A stretch of DNA of 11,735 bases from JAZLFH01 sp045615705 (GCA_045615705.1 JAZLFH010000055.1:1-11735); one strand, 5' to 3'; counted from the stretch's first letter, positions 1 through 7,448 are shown. Translations and numbers: made by a program. The notes: generated from the letters alone by a model not told the origin.

Positions 1-2205
1 GATGTTGTTATGGAAGTCGGTAAAAAGTACTTTGAACAACTCATAGATGCAATGAAAGAAAAGAAGGGCATTAAATACGATACAGAACTTACGGCAGATG
101 ACCTTAAAGAACTTGCATCACAGTTTAAGGCAGAGTATAAGAATAAAATCGGGGAAGAATTCCCGGTAGATCCAAAAGATCAGCTTATGGGTGCGATTAA
201 GGCGGTATTCCGTTCATGGAATAATCCAAGAGCTATCTATTACAGAAGAATGAACGATATCCCGGGTTCTTGGGGAACTGCGGTTAATGTACAAGCAATG
301 GTATTCGGTAATATGGGAGATACATCCGGTACAGGTGTTGCATTTACAAGAAATCCGGCAACAGGCGAAAAGAAACTTTTCGGTGAGTTCTTGATGAACG
401 CACAGGGCGAAGATGTTGTTGCAGGTGTAAGAACACCTCAGTCAATCGACCAACTTAAAGATGTATCCGAAGAAGCATATAACGATTTTGTAAAGATTTG
501 CGAAAAACTTGAAAATCATTACAGAGATATGCAGGATATGGAGTTCACTATTGAAGATAAGAAACTTTATATGCTTCAGACAAGAAACGGAAAGAGAACT
601 GCTGCCGCTGCTCTTAAAATTGCTTGCGACCTCGTTGACGAAGGTATGATAAGCGAAAAAGAAGCAGTGCTTATGATAGATCCTAAACAACTTGATGCAC
701 TTTTACATCCTCAGTTTGATGCTTCGGCACTTAAAAAGGCAACTCCGGTTGCAACAGCACTTGCAGCATCTCCCGGTGCGGCATGCGGTAAGGTGGTATT
801 TACGGCAGAGGATGCAACAGAGCAAGGTAAAAAAGGCGAAAAGGTTGTTTTGGTTCGTCTTGAAACTTCTCCCGAAGATATCGAGGGTATGCACTACGCA
901 CAGGGTATATTGACTGTTCGTGGAGGTATGACATCTCACGCAGCGGTTGTTGCTCGTGGTATGGGTACTTGTTGCGTATCCGGTTGCGGCGAAATTAAAA
1001 TGGACGAAGAAAACAAGAAATTTGAACTTGCAGGCAGAACTTATAAAGAGGGCGATTGGATTTCTCTTGACGGTTCCACAGGTAACATTTACGGCGAAGC
1101 TATCACAACGGTAGAAGCAAGCATAGGCGGAGAATTCGGCAGAATTATGGAGTGGGCGGACAAGTATCGCACACTTAAAGTAAGAACGAATGCAGATACC
1201 CCCGCAGATGCGAAACAGGCGGCAAAATTCGGAGCGGAAGGCATCGGACTTTGCAGAACAGAGCATATGTTCTTTGACCCTGACAGAATTCCCGCAATTC
1301 GTGAAATGATTTGTTCCGATACAGTAGAACAGAGAAAAGCGGCTCTTGATAAACTTGAACCAATGCAACAGAGCGACTTTGAAAAACTTTACGAAGCAAT
1401 GGAAGGCAGAAGTGTTAACATTCGTTTCTTAGATCCGCCGCTTCATGAGTTTGTTCCTACCGATGAGGAAGATATCAAAGATTTGGCAAAGGCACAGAAT
1501 AAGAGTGTTGATGATATAAAGGCAATTATTGCAAGCCTTCATGAGTTCAACCCAATGATGGGACATCGTGGTTGCCGTCTTGCAGTAACATATCCTGAAA
1601 TTGCCCGTATGCAGACAACCGCAGTAATCAGAGCAGCAATCAATATGAACAAAAAGCATCCTGAATGGAACATTGTTCCCGAGATTATGATTCCTCTTGT
1701 AGGCGAAGTTAAAGAACTTGCTTTTGTTAAGAAGGTTGTTGTAGAAACTGCTGACGAAGAAATTAAAAATGCAGGCGTAAAACTTACTTACAAAGTTGGT
1801 ACCATGATTGAAATTCCGAGAGCGGCACTTACCGCTGACGAGATTGCAAAAGAAGCGGAATTCTTCTCGTTTGGTACAAACGACCTTACACAGATGACAT
1901 TTGGTTTCTCTCGTGATGATGCAGGTAAGTTCTTGGGAGCATATTATGACAATAAGATTTATGAGTCAGATCCGTTTGCAAGACTTGACCAGACAGGTGT
2001 TGGAAAACTTGTAGAGATGGCAGCAAAACTCGGTAAGCAGACTCGCCCCGATATCAAACTCGGTATCTGCGGTGAACACGGCGGAGATCCTTCATCGGTT
2101 GAGTTCTGCCACAGAGCAGGTCTTACTTATGTATCTTGCTCACCGTTCAGAGTACCGATTGCTCGTCTTGCAGCAGCTCAGGCTGCTATTAAAGATAATA
2201 AGTAA
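1..2205 (+). CDS. ppdK: Pyruvate, phosphate dikinase (5' truncated by window edge)
   Basis: PPDK interconverts pyruvate + ATP + Pi with PEP + AMP + PPi and is a cytoplasmic enzyme of glycolysis or gluconeogenesis in many anaerobes. The frame is open from base 1, so the ATG at 10 is internal. Numbering visible codons from base 1, the phosphohistidine domain shows GGMTSHAAVVARG with catalytic His313, preceded by Thr311, the position regulated in plant PPDK. The C-terminal PEP/pyruvate barrel has GLCRTEH (Arg419), NIRFLDPP (Arg475) and GICGEHGG (Cys690). These correspond to His455, Arg561, Arg617 and Cys831 of the Clostridium symbiosum enzyme, an offset of about 142 residues. With 734 visible codons this predicts the usual length of about 875, so only the N-terminal part of the ATP-grasp domain is missing. 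It ends in TAA and is followed by its own terminator, so it is the last gene of its transcript. No broken motif was seen. Confidence 0.97.
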   Translation, partial: DVVMEVGKKYFEQLIDAMKEKKGIKYDTELTADDLKELASQFKAEYKNKIGEEFPVDPKDQLMGAIKAVFRSWNNPRAIYYRRMNDIPGSWGTAVNVQAMVFGNMGDTSGTGVAFTRNPATGEKKLFGEFLMNAQGEDVVAGVRTPQSIDQLKDVSEEAYNDFVKICEKLENHYRDMQDMEFTIEDKKLYMLQTRNGKRTAAAALKIACDLVDEGMISEKEAVLMIDPKQLDALLHPQFDASALKKATPVATALAASPGAACGKVVFTAEDATEQGKKGEKVVLVRLETSPEDIEGMHYAQGILTVRGGMTSHAAVVARGMGTCCVSGCGEIKMDEENKKFELAGRTYKEGDWISLDGSTGNIYGEAITTVEASIGGEFGRIMEWADKYRTLKVRTNADTPADAKQAAKFGAEGIGLCRTEHMFFDPDRIPAIREMICSDTVEQRKAALDKLEPMQQSDFEKLYEAMEGRSVNIRFLDPPLHEFVPTDEEDIKDLAKAQNKSVDDIKAIIASLHEFNPMMGHRGCRLAVTYPEIARMQTTAVIRAAINMNKKHPEWNIVPEIMIPLVGEVKELAFVKKVVVETADEEIKNAGVKLTYKVGTMIEIPRAALTADEIAKEAEFFSFGTNDLTQMTFGFSRDDAGKFLGAYYDNKIYESDPFARLDQTGVGKLVEMAAKLGKQTRPDIKLGICGEHGGDPSSVEFCHRAGLTYVSCSPFRVPIARLAAAQAAIKDNK

Positions 2206-2263
2206 GTAAATAATTGCTTATTGTTAAAGGTTTAATTACCTTATAGTAGTAAACTGAATTAAA

Positions 2264-2307
2264 AAAAGACCTTGCAGAAACGATTTTTTGCGAGGTCTTT
2301 TTTCTTT
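2264..2307 (+). terminator. Rho-independent terminator after ppdK
   Basis: A 12-bp stem pairs AAAAGACCTTGC (2264-2275) with GCGAGGTCTTTT (2290-2301), with one T-G wobble and a 14-nt loop. The T-rich tail runs to 2307. It lies about 60 bp after the ppdK stop and separates ppdK from argF. The A-run on the left arm means it could also work on the opposite strand, but no minus-strand gene needs it. The spacer 2206-2263 holds only a weak 5-bp hairpin. Confidence 0.88.
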
Positions 2308-2378
2308 AGAATCCTGTAAAAACATAAAAGTAAGTTTAACAAGATGAAAAAATTATGCTTTATTTTGGAAAGATTATA

Positions 2379-2387
2379 TGATATAAT
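2379..2387 (+). promoter_or_regulatory. Extended -10 promoter for argF
   Basis: TGA-TATAAT is a perfect extended -10 element (TG at 2379-2380, TATAAT at 2382-2387). The -35 region 17 bp upstream (2359-2364, TTTATT) is poor, which is typical of extended -10 promoters. Transcription should start near A2394/A2395, only about 11-12 nt before the argF start codon. No ArgR box was recognised by eye. Confidence 0.62.
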
Positions 2388-2405
2388 ACAATTAAGGTGA
2401 TGAAA

Positions 2406-3389
2406 ATGAATTTAAAGGGAAAAAGTTTTTTAAAACTTTTGGATTTTACAAAAGAGGAAATTGAGTATCTTTTGGACCTTTCTTGTGAGTATAAGGAAAA
2501 AAAGAAAAAAGGTATATCGCACAGAGAGTTTGAAGGTAAAAATATAGCACTGATTTTTGAAAAAACCAGCACAAGAACTCGCTGTGCGTTTGAAGTTGCA
2601 TCAAGCGATTTGGGAATACATACTGTTTATCTCGAACCTAATTCATCACAGTTAGGCAAAAAAGAAAGTATTGCGGATACCGCAAGAGTTTTGGGCAGAA
2701 TGTTTGACGGAATTGAGTATCGTGGTTTTGAACAAAAAAGAGTGGAGGAACTTTCCAAATATGCAAAGATACCGGTTTGGAACGGACTTACCAACGAATT
2801 CCATCCAACACAGATTTTAGCGGATTTTCTTACTATTAAAGAGCATTTCAAAAAACTTGAAGGCATAAAACTCGTATATATGGGCGATGCAAGATACAAT
2901 ATGGGAAACTCACTTATGGTAGGTTCTGCGAAAATGGGAATTGATTTTGTTGTGTGTGCCCCGAAGGAATACTTTCCGCAAAAAGAACTGGTTGATATAT
3001 GTATGAACATTGCAAAAGAATCGGGGGCAACACTTTCTTTTATCGAAGACCCGATAGAAGCAACAAAAAATGCAGATGTTATATACACTGATGTTTGGGT
3101 TTCGATGGGAGAACCCGAAAAGGTTTGGGAAGAAAGAATTAAAGCACTTTCACCGTATAAGGTTACAAAAGAAATTATGGAAAATGCAGGAAAGCAATGC
3201 AGATTCATGCATTGCCTACCTGCATTTCACGACTTGAATACAGAAATAGGAAAGAGTATTTACGAGAAATATGGGCTTGACTCAATAGAAGTAACAAACG
3301 AAGTCTTTGAAAGCGACAAGTCAATAGTATTTGACGAAGCTGAAAACCGTATGCATACGATAAAGGCTGTAATTGCAGCTACTATATAA
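2406..3389 (+). CDS. argF: Ornithine carbamoyltransferase
   Basis: This cytoplasmic enzyme transfers the carbamoyl group of carbamoyl phosphate to ornithine, giving citrulline (arginine biosynthesis). The catabolic ArcB form runs the reverse reaction in the arginine deiminase pathway. The 327-residue protein has every family signature: the carbamoyl-phosphate loop STRTR (55-59), HPTQ (133-136), the ornithine-binding SMG loop (233-235) and HCLPA with the active-site Cys (269-273). Length is normal for the family. I chose ATG 2406 over GTG 2397 because AAGGTGA (2394-2400) is a good ribosome binding site 5 nt before it, and the first residues MNLKGKSFLKLLDF are typical. GTG 2397 lies inside that site. 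The gene stands alone between a terminator and the nahK promoter, with no arcA, arcC or other arg gene nearby. Anabolic or catabolic use therefore cannot be decided here; argF is the default symbol. Confidence 0.93.
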   Translation: MNLKGKSFLKLLDFTKEEIEYLLDLSCEYKEKKKKGISHREFEGKNIALIFEKTSTRTRCAFEVASSDLGIHTVYLEPNSSQLGKKESIADTARVLGRMFDGIEYRGFEQKRVEELSKYAKIPVWNGLTNEFHPTQILADFLTIKEHFKKLEGIKLVYMGDARYNMGNSLMVGSAKMGIDFVVCAPKEYFPQKELVDICMNIAKESGATLSFIEDPIEATKNADVIYTDVWVSMGEPEKVWEERIKALSPYKVTKEIMENAGKQCRFMHCLPAFHDLNTEIGKSIYEKYGLDSIEVTNEVFESDKSIVFDEAENRMHTIKAVIAATI

Positions 3390-3391
3390 CG

Positions 3392-3420
3392 AAATATGGC
3401 AAAATATGGCAAAATATTTG
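3392..3420 (+). repeat. 10-bp direct repeats upstream of the nahK promoter
   Basis: AAATATGGCA occurs twice head to tail (3392-3401, 3402-3411), followed by a diverged third unit, AAATATTTG (3412-3420). The period is one helical turn, and the array ends 1 bp before the -35 box. It may be an UP-like element or phased A-tract bend, or a regulator operator. Which of these it is cannot be told from sequence. Confidence 0.6.
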
Positions 3421-3421
3421 T

Positions 3422-3450
3422 TTGACAAAACCCGCATTATATGTTAAAAT
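3422..3450 (+). promoter_or_regulatory. Near-consensus sigma-A promoter of the nahK unit
   Basis: Perfect -35 TTGACA (3422-3427), 17-bp spacer, then -10 TAAAAT (3445-3450) with an upstream TG (3442-3443). The predicted start is near A3457, giving a leader of about 23 nt. The promoter excludes the in-frame ATG at 3441 as the nahK start, because that codon is upstream of the transcription start. Confidence 0.82.
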
Positions 3451-3479
3451 TTGTGCAGTATATTGAGAGGAAAAAGAGT

Positions 3480-4559
3480 ATGAATTACGATATTAAAGAG
3501 GTCTTTAAACAGTTTAATTTTCCCACAGATATTAATACATACGGAAACGGACATATTAATGACACTTTTTTGGTTGATACTGACCCAAAGTGCATAGTTC
3601 AAAGGATAAACAGCAATGTTTTTAAAGATCCGGAAGCGGTTATGGAAAACATTGTAGCAGTAACAGAGCATATCAGAAAAAAAGTGGAAGAAGAAGGTGG
3701 CGACACAGAAAGAGAAGTGCTTACCGTTATCCCTACTATTGACGGAAAACCTTTTTACAAAGCCACTGACGAGGATTATTTCAGGGCATATAAGTTCATT
3801 TCCGGTGCAATTTCTTATGATGTGGTTGAAGACCCGTCCCGGTTTTACAATGTCGCAAAAGCTTTCGGAAAGTTTCAAAAGATGCTTTCGGATTTTCCGA
3901 TGGACAAACTTACCGAAACAATCCCCCGTTTTCATGATACCAGGGATAGGTTTAATCAACTAAAAGAAGCAATTAAAAATGACAAATTAGGAAGGCTCAG
4001 CCAGGTAAAAGACGAAGTGGAGTTTGCACTTTCAAGAGAAAATGACACAGATGTTATTTTAGATGCAATACATGAAGGCTTGGTTCCCATCAGAGTAACG
4101 CACAATGATACAAAATTAAATAACATTATGATTGACGAAAAAACGGGCGAGGGAGTATGTGTTATCGACCTTGATACCGTAATGCCCGGTTCACTTTTGT
4201 ACGACTTTGGCGATGCACTCAGATTTGGAGCATCAACTGCCGAGGAAGACGAAGCGGATCTTTCAAAAGTACATATAGATTTAGAACTTTTCAAGGCTTT
4301 TTCAAAAGGTTTTATAGAGGAAATGAAAGATACTTTCACCGAAAAGGAAAAAGAACTTTTGGTATTTTCCGTAAAACTCATCACATTTGAGTTGGGAATG
4401 AGATTTTTGGCAGATTACTTAAACGGAGATACATATTTTAAAATTCACAGAGAAAACCACAATCTTGACAGAGCAAGAAACCAGTTTGCTTTGGTTAAGG
4501 ATATAGAGAATAATATGGATACTATGAATAAAATAGTAAAAGAAATATTAGAGGGATAA
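3480..4559 (+). CDS. nahK: N-acetylhexosamine 1-kinase (NahK/LnpB-like, APH family)
   Basis: The protein belongs to the aminoglycoside-phosphotransferase (APH) kinase fold and closely resembles bifidobacterial NahK, which phosphorylates GlcNAc or GalNAc at the anomeric hydroxyl to give HexNAc-1-phosphate. At 359 residues it is essentially the same length. Shared features include GNGHINDTFLV near 22-32, RAYKFI (102-107), LTETIPRFHDT (144-154), RVTHNDTKLNNI with presumed catalytic Asp210 (205-216), VIDLDTVMPGSLLYDFGD with metal-binding Asp230 (228-245), LRFGAS and the C-terminal GMRFLADYLNGD (306-317). ATG 3480 is preceded by AGAGG (3466-3470) with a 9-nt gap. It is the first gene of the unit and stops 1 nt before nagA begins, so the two are co-transcribed. 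In bifidobacteria the kinase works with a lacto-N-biose phosphorylase, which is absent here. The family call rests on remembered similarity; sugar specificity is inferred. Confidence 0.85.
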   Translation: MNYDIKEVFKQFNFPTDINTYGNGHINDTFLVDTDPKCIVQRINSNVFKDPEAVMENIVAVTEHIRKKVEEEGGDTEREVLTVIPTIDGKPFYKATDEDYFRAYKFISGAISYDVVEDPSRFYNVAKAFGKFQKMLSDFPMDKLTETIPRFHDTRDRFNQLKEAIKNDKLGRLSQVKDEVEFALSRENDTDVILDAIHEGLVPIRVTHNDTKLNNIMIDEKTGEGVCVIDLDTVMPGSLLYDFGDALRFGASTAEEDEADLSKVHIDLELFKAFSKGFIEEMKDTFTEKEKELLVFSVKLITFELGMRFLADYLNGDTYFKIHRENHNLDRARNQFALVKDIENNMDTMNKIVKEILEG

Positions 4560-4560
4560 T

Positions 4561-5709
4561 ATGAAAGCAATAATAAACGGAAAAATAGTTTTAAAAGACA
4601 GAGTCCTTGAAAACAAGGCAATAGTTTTTGATAAAAAAATAGTGGCTTTTAAAGACGAAAAGGATTTAGATGACACAATTGAGAAAATTGATGCAAACGG
4701 GAACTTTGTAACCCCGGGTCTTGTCGATATACACATTCACGGTTATGTTAATGAAGATGTTTCCGATGGTACGGTTGAAGGCATAATAAAAATGAGCGAA
4801 GCTATGATTAAAAACGGCGTTACATCATGGTGCCCGACAACTATGACAGTTTCCATGGACGAAATTAACAAATCACTTGAAGCATCGAGAATTGCAAGAG
4901 AAGAGAGTAAAAAAGACTCCTTCAAAGGAGCGGAAATTTTAGGCGTTCACGCAGAAGGACCATTCATTAATCCGAGTAAAAAAGGTGCTCAGGCAGAATC
5001 TCACATATTAAAACCTGATGCAGAATTTGTCAAGAAAAACAGTGATATAATTAAAACAATAACGCTTGCCCCGGAAATGGATGACGATTATAAAAACATT
5101 AAAGAAATTACCCAAACAACCGATGTCGTTGTATCAATAGGTCATACGGGTGCAAACTTTGAACAGACCAAAAAAGCTGTTGAAGCGGGCGTGAGTCATA
5201 CAACACACCTTTTTAATGCTATGACACCGCTTGCACACCGTGATCCCGGCGTTGTCGGGGCAGTGCTTACTTCACCAAAGGTAAGTTGTGAGATCATTGC
5301 AGATACTTTTCATGTTCATCCGGGAATTTATTCTCTTGTCGCTAATCTTAAAAAAGATAAATTTGTGCTTATCACCGACTGTATGAGAGCAGGCGGAATG
5401 GGTGATGGAGAAAGTGAACTCGGCGGACAAAAGGTTTATGTTAAAGGAATTGAGTGCAGACTTCAAGACGGCACGATAGCAGGAAGTGTATTAAGACTTA
5501 ATTTGGCAGTTAAAAATTTCTTTGAGCATACCGATTTTTCGATAAGTGATGCTGTAAATGCGGCATCTTACAATCCTGCCAAGGTTGTAAAAGAAGATAA
5601 TAGAAAAGGCTCTCTTGAAGAAGGCAAAGATGCAGATATTGTTATTATGGATAAGGACTTTAATGTATTAAAAACAATTATCGGCGGCAACATCAGATAC
5701 GAAAAATAG
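4561..5709 (+). CDS. nagA: N-acetylglucosamine-6-phosphate deacetylase
   Basis: NagA hydrolyses GlcNAc-6-P to GlcN-6-P and acetate, the committed cytoplasmic step of amino-sugar catabolism and recycling. It is an amidohydrolase-superfamily TIM barrel. The 382-residue protein shows VDIHIHG (His58, His60), HAEGPF with metal-ligand Glu132, GHT (His195), THLFNAM (His216), the substrate-region His251 in DTFHVHP and the catalytic Asp273 in ITDCMRAGG. Length is normal. GAGGG (4551-4555), lying inside the last codons of nahK, is the ribosome binding site, 5 nt before the ATG, and the 1-nt intergenic gap implies translational coupling. A clear 6-phosphate enzyme placed after a 1-kinase suggests that the next gene, or a phosphotransferase elsewhere, supplies the 6-phosphate. 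The segment after the active site (AGSVLRLNLAVKNF) departs somewhat from the usual AGSTLTM form, but no catalytic residue is lost. Confidence 0.94.
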   Translation: MKAIINGKIVLKDRVLENKAIVFDKKIVAFKDEKDLDDTIEKIDANGNFVTPGLVDIHIHGYVNEDVSDGTVEGIIKMSEAMIKNGVTSWCPTTMTVSMDEINKSLEASRIAREESKKDSFKGAEILGVHAEGPFINPSKKGAQAESHILKPDAEFVKKNSDIIKTITLAPEMDDDYKNIKEITQTTDVVVSIGHTGANFEQTKKAVEAGVSHTTHLFNAMTPLAHRDPGVVGAVLTSPKVSCEIIADTFHVHPGIYSLVANLKKDKFVLITDCMRAGGMGDGESELGGQKVYVKGIECRLQDGTIAGSVLRLNLAVKNFFEHTDFSISDAVNAASYNPAKVVKEDNRKGSLEEGKDADIVIMDKDFNVLKTIIGGNIRYEK

Positions 5710-5721
5710 GAGGATTTTTTA

Positions 5722-7092
5722 ATGAATTTGAAAGTAGATCCGATTCTTGACCAAAAGTTTAAGCCAATGGCAGTTGTATTCCGTGATTTTGAAGAAAAAG
5801 TATCAAAAGAGGGCGGAAAAGAAATTGCACTTGCCGTTGTCAGAAACAATGAATATACTTCAACTTTCAGACTAAATATATATAAAGAGGGACACTTTGA
5901 GGAAAACCTCGCAATAGTCGAGCGTATTTTAAAAACACTTCTTTGGGCAAAAGGCGGTTACAAAATTATAGTTTCCGGCGATGATAAGATAGCAGAAGAA
6001 ATTAAAAAAATGTACCAAAAGGGAGGTTCAAGAGAATTTGATGTTAACTTTATGTCAAGAGTTTTGGAACATCAATTTGAAGTAGAATCTCGTAAACTTG
6101 AAGATGCACCCAAAGATGTAGAGGCTAATTCAAGCGTAGGAAGGCACTTAAACGGTTGTAGGATAGGATTTGATGCAGGTGGCAGCGACAGAAAGGTAAG
6201 TGCGGTTATAGATGGAGAAACCGTTTTTTCCGAAGAAGTAGTTTGGTTTCCGAAACTGAATTCCAACCCTCAATACCACTATGACGGTGTAATGGAAGCA
6301 ATGAAAAAAGCGGCATCGTATATGCCGAGAGTAGATGGAATCGGTGTAAGTACGGCGGGTGTTGTTATTGATAACAAAATGATGATTGGTTCGCTCTTTA
6401 TAAAGGTTTCTGACGAAGATTTTGAAAAAACCATAAAGAGAATGTACACCGACATTGCAAAAGAACTCGGAAATGTTCCTATCGAAGTGGCAAATGACGG
6501 AGATGTTACGGCACTTAGCGGAGCAATGTCGCTTGATGAGAATAATGTCTTGGGAATTGCAATGGGTACCAGTGAAGCAGGCGGTTATGTCGATGGGGAA
6601 GGAAATATAACAGGCTGGCTAAATGAACTTGCTTTCGTTCCCGTTGATTTTGAGAAAGACTCGGAAGTTGATGAATGGTCAGGCGATTACGGATGCGGTG
6701 TTAAGTATTTCTCTCAGGATTCTGTAATTAAACTTTGTCCGAGTGCGGGAATAGAACTTGATGAAAACCTTTCTCCGGCAGAAAAGTTGAAGGTTGTCCA
6801 AGAATTAATGGAGAAAAATGACGAAAGAGCAATTAAAATTTATCAAACAATAGGCGTTTATTTTGGCTATTCTATCGCATATTATTCATTATTCTATGAT
6901 ATTAAGCATATTCTCATTATGGGAAGAGTAACCTCAGGCGAGGGCGGAACGATTATTCTGAAAAAAGCACAAGAGGTTTTGGATACAGAGTTTAGTGAAC
7001 TTTCAAAAAAAGTAACATTACATATTCCTGACGAAAAATCAAGGCGAGTAGGACAGTCAGTCGCCGCAGCAAGCCTTCCGGAATGCAAATAG
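5722..7092 (+). CDS. ROK-family sugar kinase-like protein with long N-terminal extension and no zinc motif
   Basis: Residues about 146-456 form a ROK (ASKHA-fold) module: the ATP phosphate loop FDAGGSDRK (150-158), GIGVSTAGVV (206-215), VANDGD with presumed catalytic Asp259 (256-261), MGTSEAGGYVDGEG (281-294) and a C-terminal ILIMGRVTSGEGG (397-409). Two canonical features are altered. The CxCGxxGC zinc motif is absent, with GDYGCGVKYF (321-330) in its place. The usual ExGH reads ELAF (302-305), so the His is replaced by Phe. Residues 1-145 are an extra domain with no helix-turn-helix I can see, which argues against a NagC/XylR-type repressor. Strong AGGAGG (5708-5713), overlapping the nagA stop, sits 8 nt before the ATG. 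Operon position suggests a GlcNAc (or other amino sugar) 6-kinase feeding NagA. A non-catalytic sensor role is the alternative. Confidence 0.8.
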   Translation: MNLKVDPILDQKFKPMAVVFRDFEEKVSKEGGKEIALAVVRNNEYTSTFRLNIYKEGHFEENLAIVERILKTLLWAKGGYKIIVSGDDKIAEEIKKMYQKGGSREFDVNFMSRVLEHQFEVESRKLEDAPKDVEANSSVGRHLNGCRIGFDAGGSDRKVSAVIDGETVFSEEVVWFPKLNSNPQYHYDGVMEAMKKAASYMPRVDGIGVSTAGVVIDNKMMIGSLFIKVSDEDFEKTIKRMYTDIAKELGNVPIEVANDGDVTALSGAMSLDENNVLGIAMGTSEAGGYVDGEGNITGWLNELAFVPVDFEKDSEVDEWSGDYGCGVKYFSQDSVIKLCPSAGIELDENLSPAEKLKVVQELMEKNDERAIKIYQTIGVYFGYSIAYYSLFYDIKHILIMGRVTSGEGGTIILKKAQEVLDTEFSELSKKVTLHIPDEKSRRVGQSVAAASLPECK

Positions 7093-7123
7093 GGATTAAA
7101 AGGGTAATAAAGAAGGTAATTTT

Positions 7124-7369
7124 ATGAGGGATTATTATTCATTTGTTAAATATGGAATAAATCCAAACGAAGGACTTTGCCGAGCGTGTGTAAACAAGAA
7201 ATATGACCTTGATTTACAACCTTGCGATTGTGATTATGATGCATATCGTGAAAATTGCAAATCGTGTCAAGAACGCAAGAATATAGTTTTGCAAGTTCGT
7301 TTTCTTAAAAGAATACGAATAACCTTTAAATGCATATTTACAGGGAAAAAATTGCCTACCGAATATTAA
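7124..7369 (+). CDS. Small cysteine-rich protein, possible metal-binding, function unknown
   Basis: I do not recognise this 81-residue protein. It has seven cysteines: CxxC at 19/22, CxC at 34/36, CxxC at 45/48 and a lone Cys70. The first six are spaced like ligands for one or two zinc ions or an Fe-S centre. The C-terminal third (59-76) is basic (VRFLKRIRITFK) and could bind nucleic acid or a membrane surface. There is no signal peptide or convincing membrane segment. The start is supported by GAAGGT (7112-7117), 6 nt upstream. It lies 31 bp after the ROK gene with no terminator between, so it is probably the last gene of the nahK unit. It could be a spurious ORF, but the good ribosome binding site, paired cysteines and position before the terminator favour a real gene. 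Confidence 0.65.
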   Translation: MRDYYSFVKYGINPNEGLCRACVNKKYDLDLQPCDCDYDAYRENCKSCQERKNIVLQVRFLKRIRITFKCIFTGKKLPTEY

Positions 7370-7377
7370 TAAAGAAT

Positions 7378-7414
7378 GGGGCTGTTTCAAAATGCACTGT
7401 TTTGCTTCCGGCCC
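7378..7414 (+). repeat. Imperfect hairpin upstream of the main terminator
   Basis: GGGCTG (7379-7384) pairs with CGGCCC (7409-7414), with one T-G wobble, and inside it CAAAA (7388-7392) pairs with TTTTG (7400-7404). No T-run follows. Its left half (GGGGCTGTTTCAAAATGC) resembles the left half of the next hairpin (GGGGTGTCGCAAAATGC), so the two may be a diverged tandem pair. Confidence 0.55.
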
Positions 7415-7448
7415 AAAAGGGGTGTCGCAAAATGCGACACCCCTTTTT
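7415..7448. terminator. Strong bidirectional intrinsic terminator
   Basis: A perfect 14-bp stem pairs AAAAGGGGTGTCGC (7415-7428) with GCGACACCCCTTTT (7434-7447) around a 5-nt AAAAT loop. T-runs flank it in both directions. It lies between the end of the plus-strand nahK unit and the end of the minus-strand cysK-like gene, so it serves both convergent transcripts. Confidence 0.93.

Noticed and set aside
703..1368. 221-codon minus-strand open frame opposite ppdK
   Set aside because: It lies wholly antisense to conserved PPDK sequence, has an improbable Cys- and Ser-rich composition and matches no family; it is a shadow of the coding strand.
2227..2242. Small hairpin AAGGT/ACCTT after ppdK
   Set aside because: Only 5 bp with an AT-rich loop and no T-run; the real terminator is at 2264-2307.
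2397..2405. GTG 2397 and ATG 2400 as argF starts
   Set aside because: Both fall within AAGGTGATG, the ribosome binding site for ATG 2406, and the transcript probably begins only about 2-5 nt before them.
2627..3208. 193-codon minus-strand open frame opposite argF
   Set aside because: It lies fully inside well-supported argF, has no ribosome binding site I could defend and shows no domain; treated as a shadow frame.
3441..3479. ATG 3441 as the nahK start
   Set aside because: It overlaps the promoter -10 region, upstream of the predicted transcription start; ATG 3480 has a proper site and matches NahK length.
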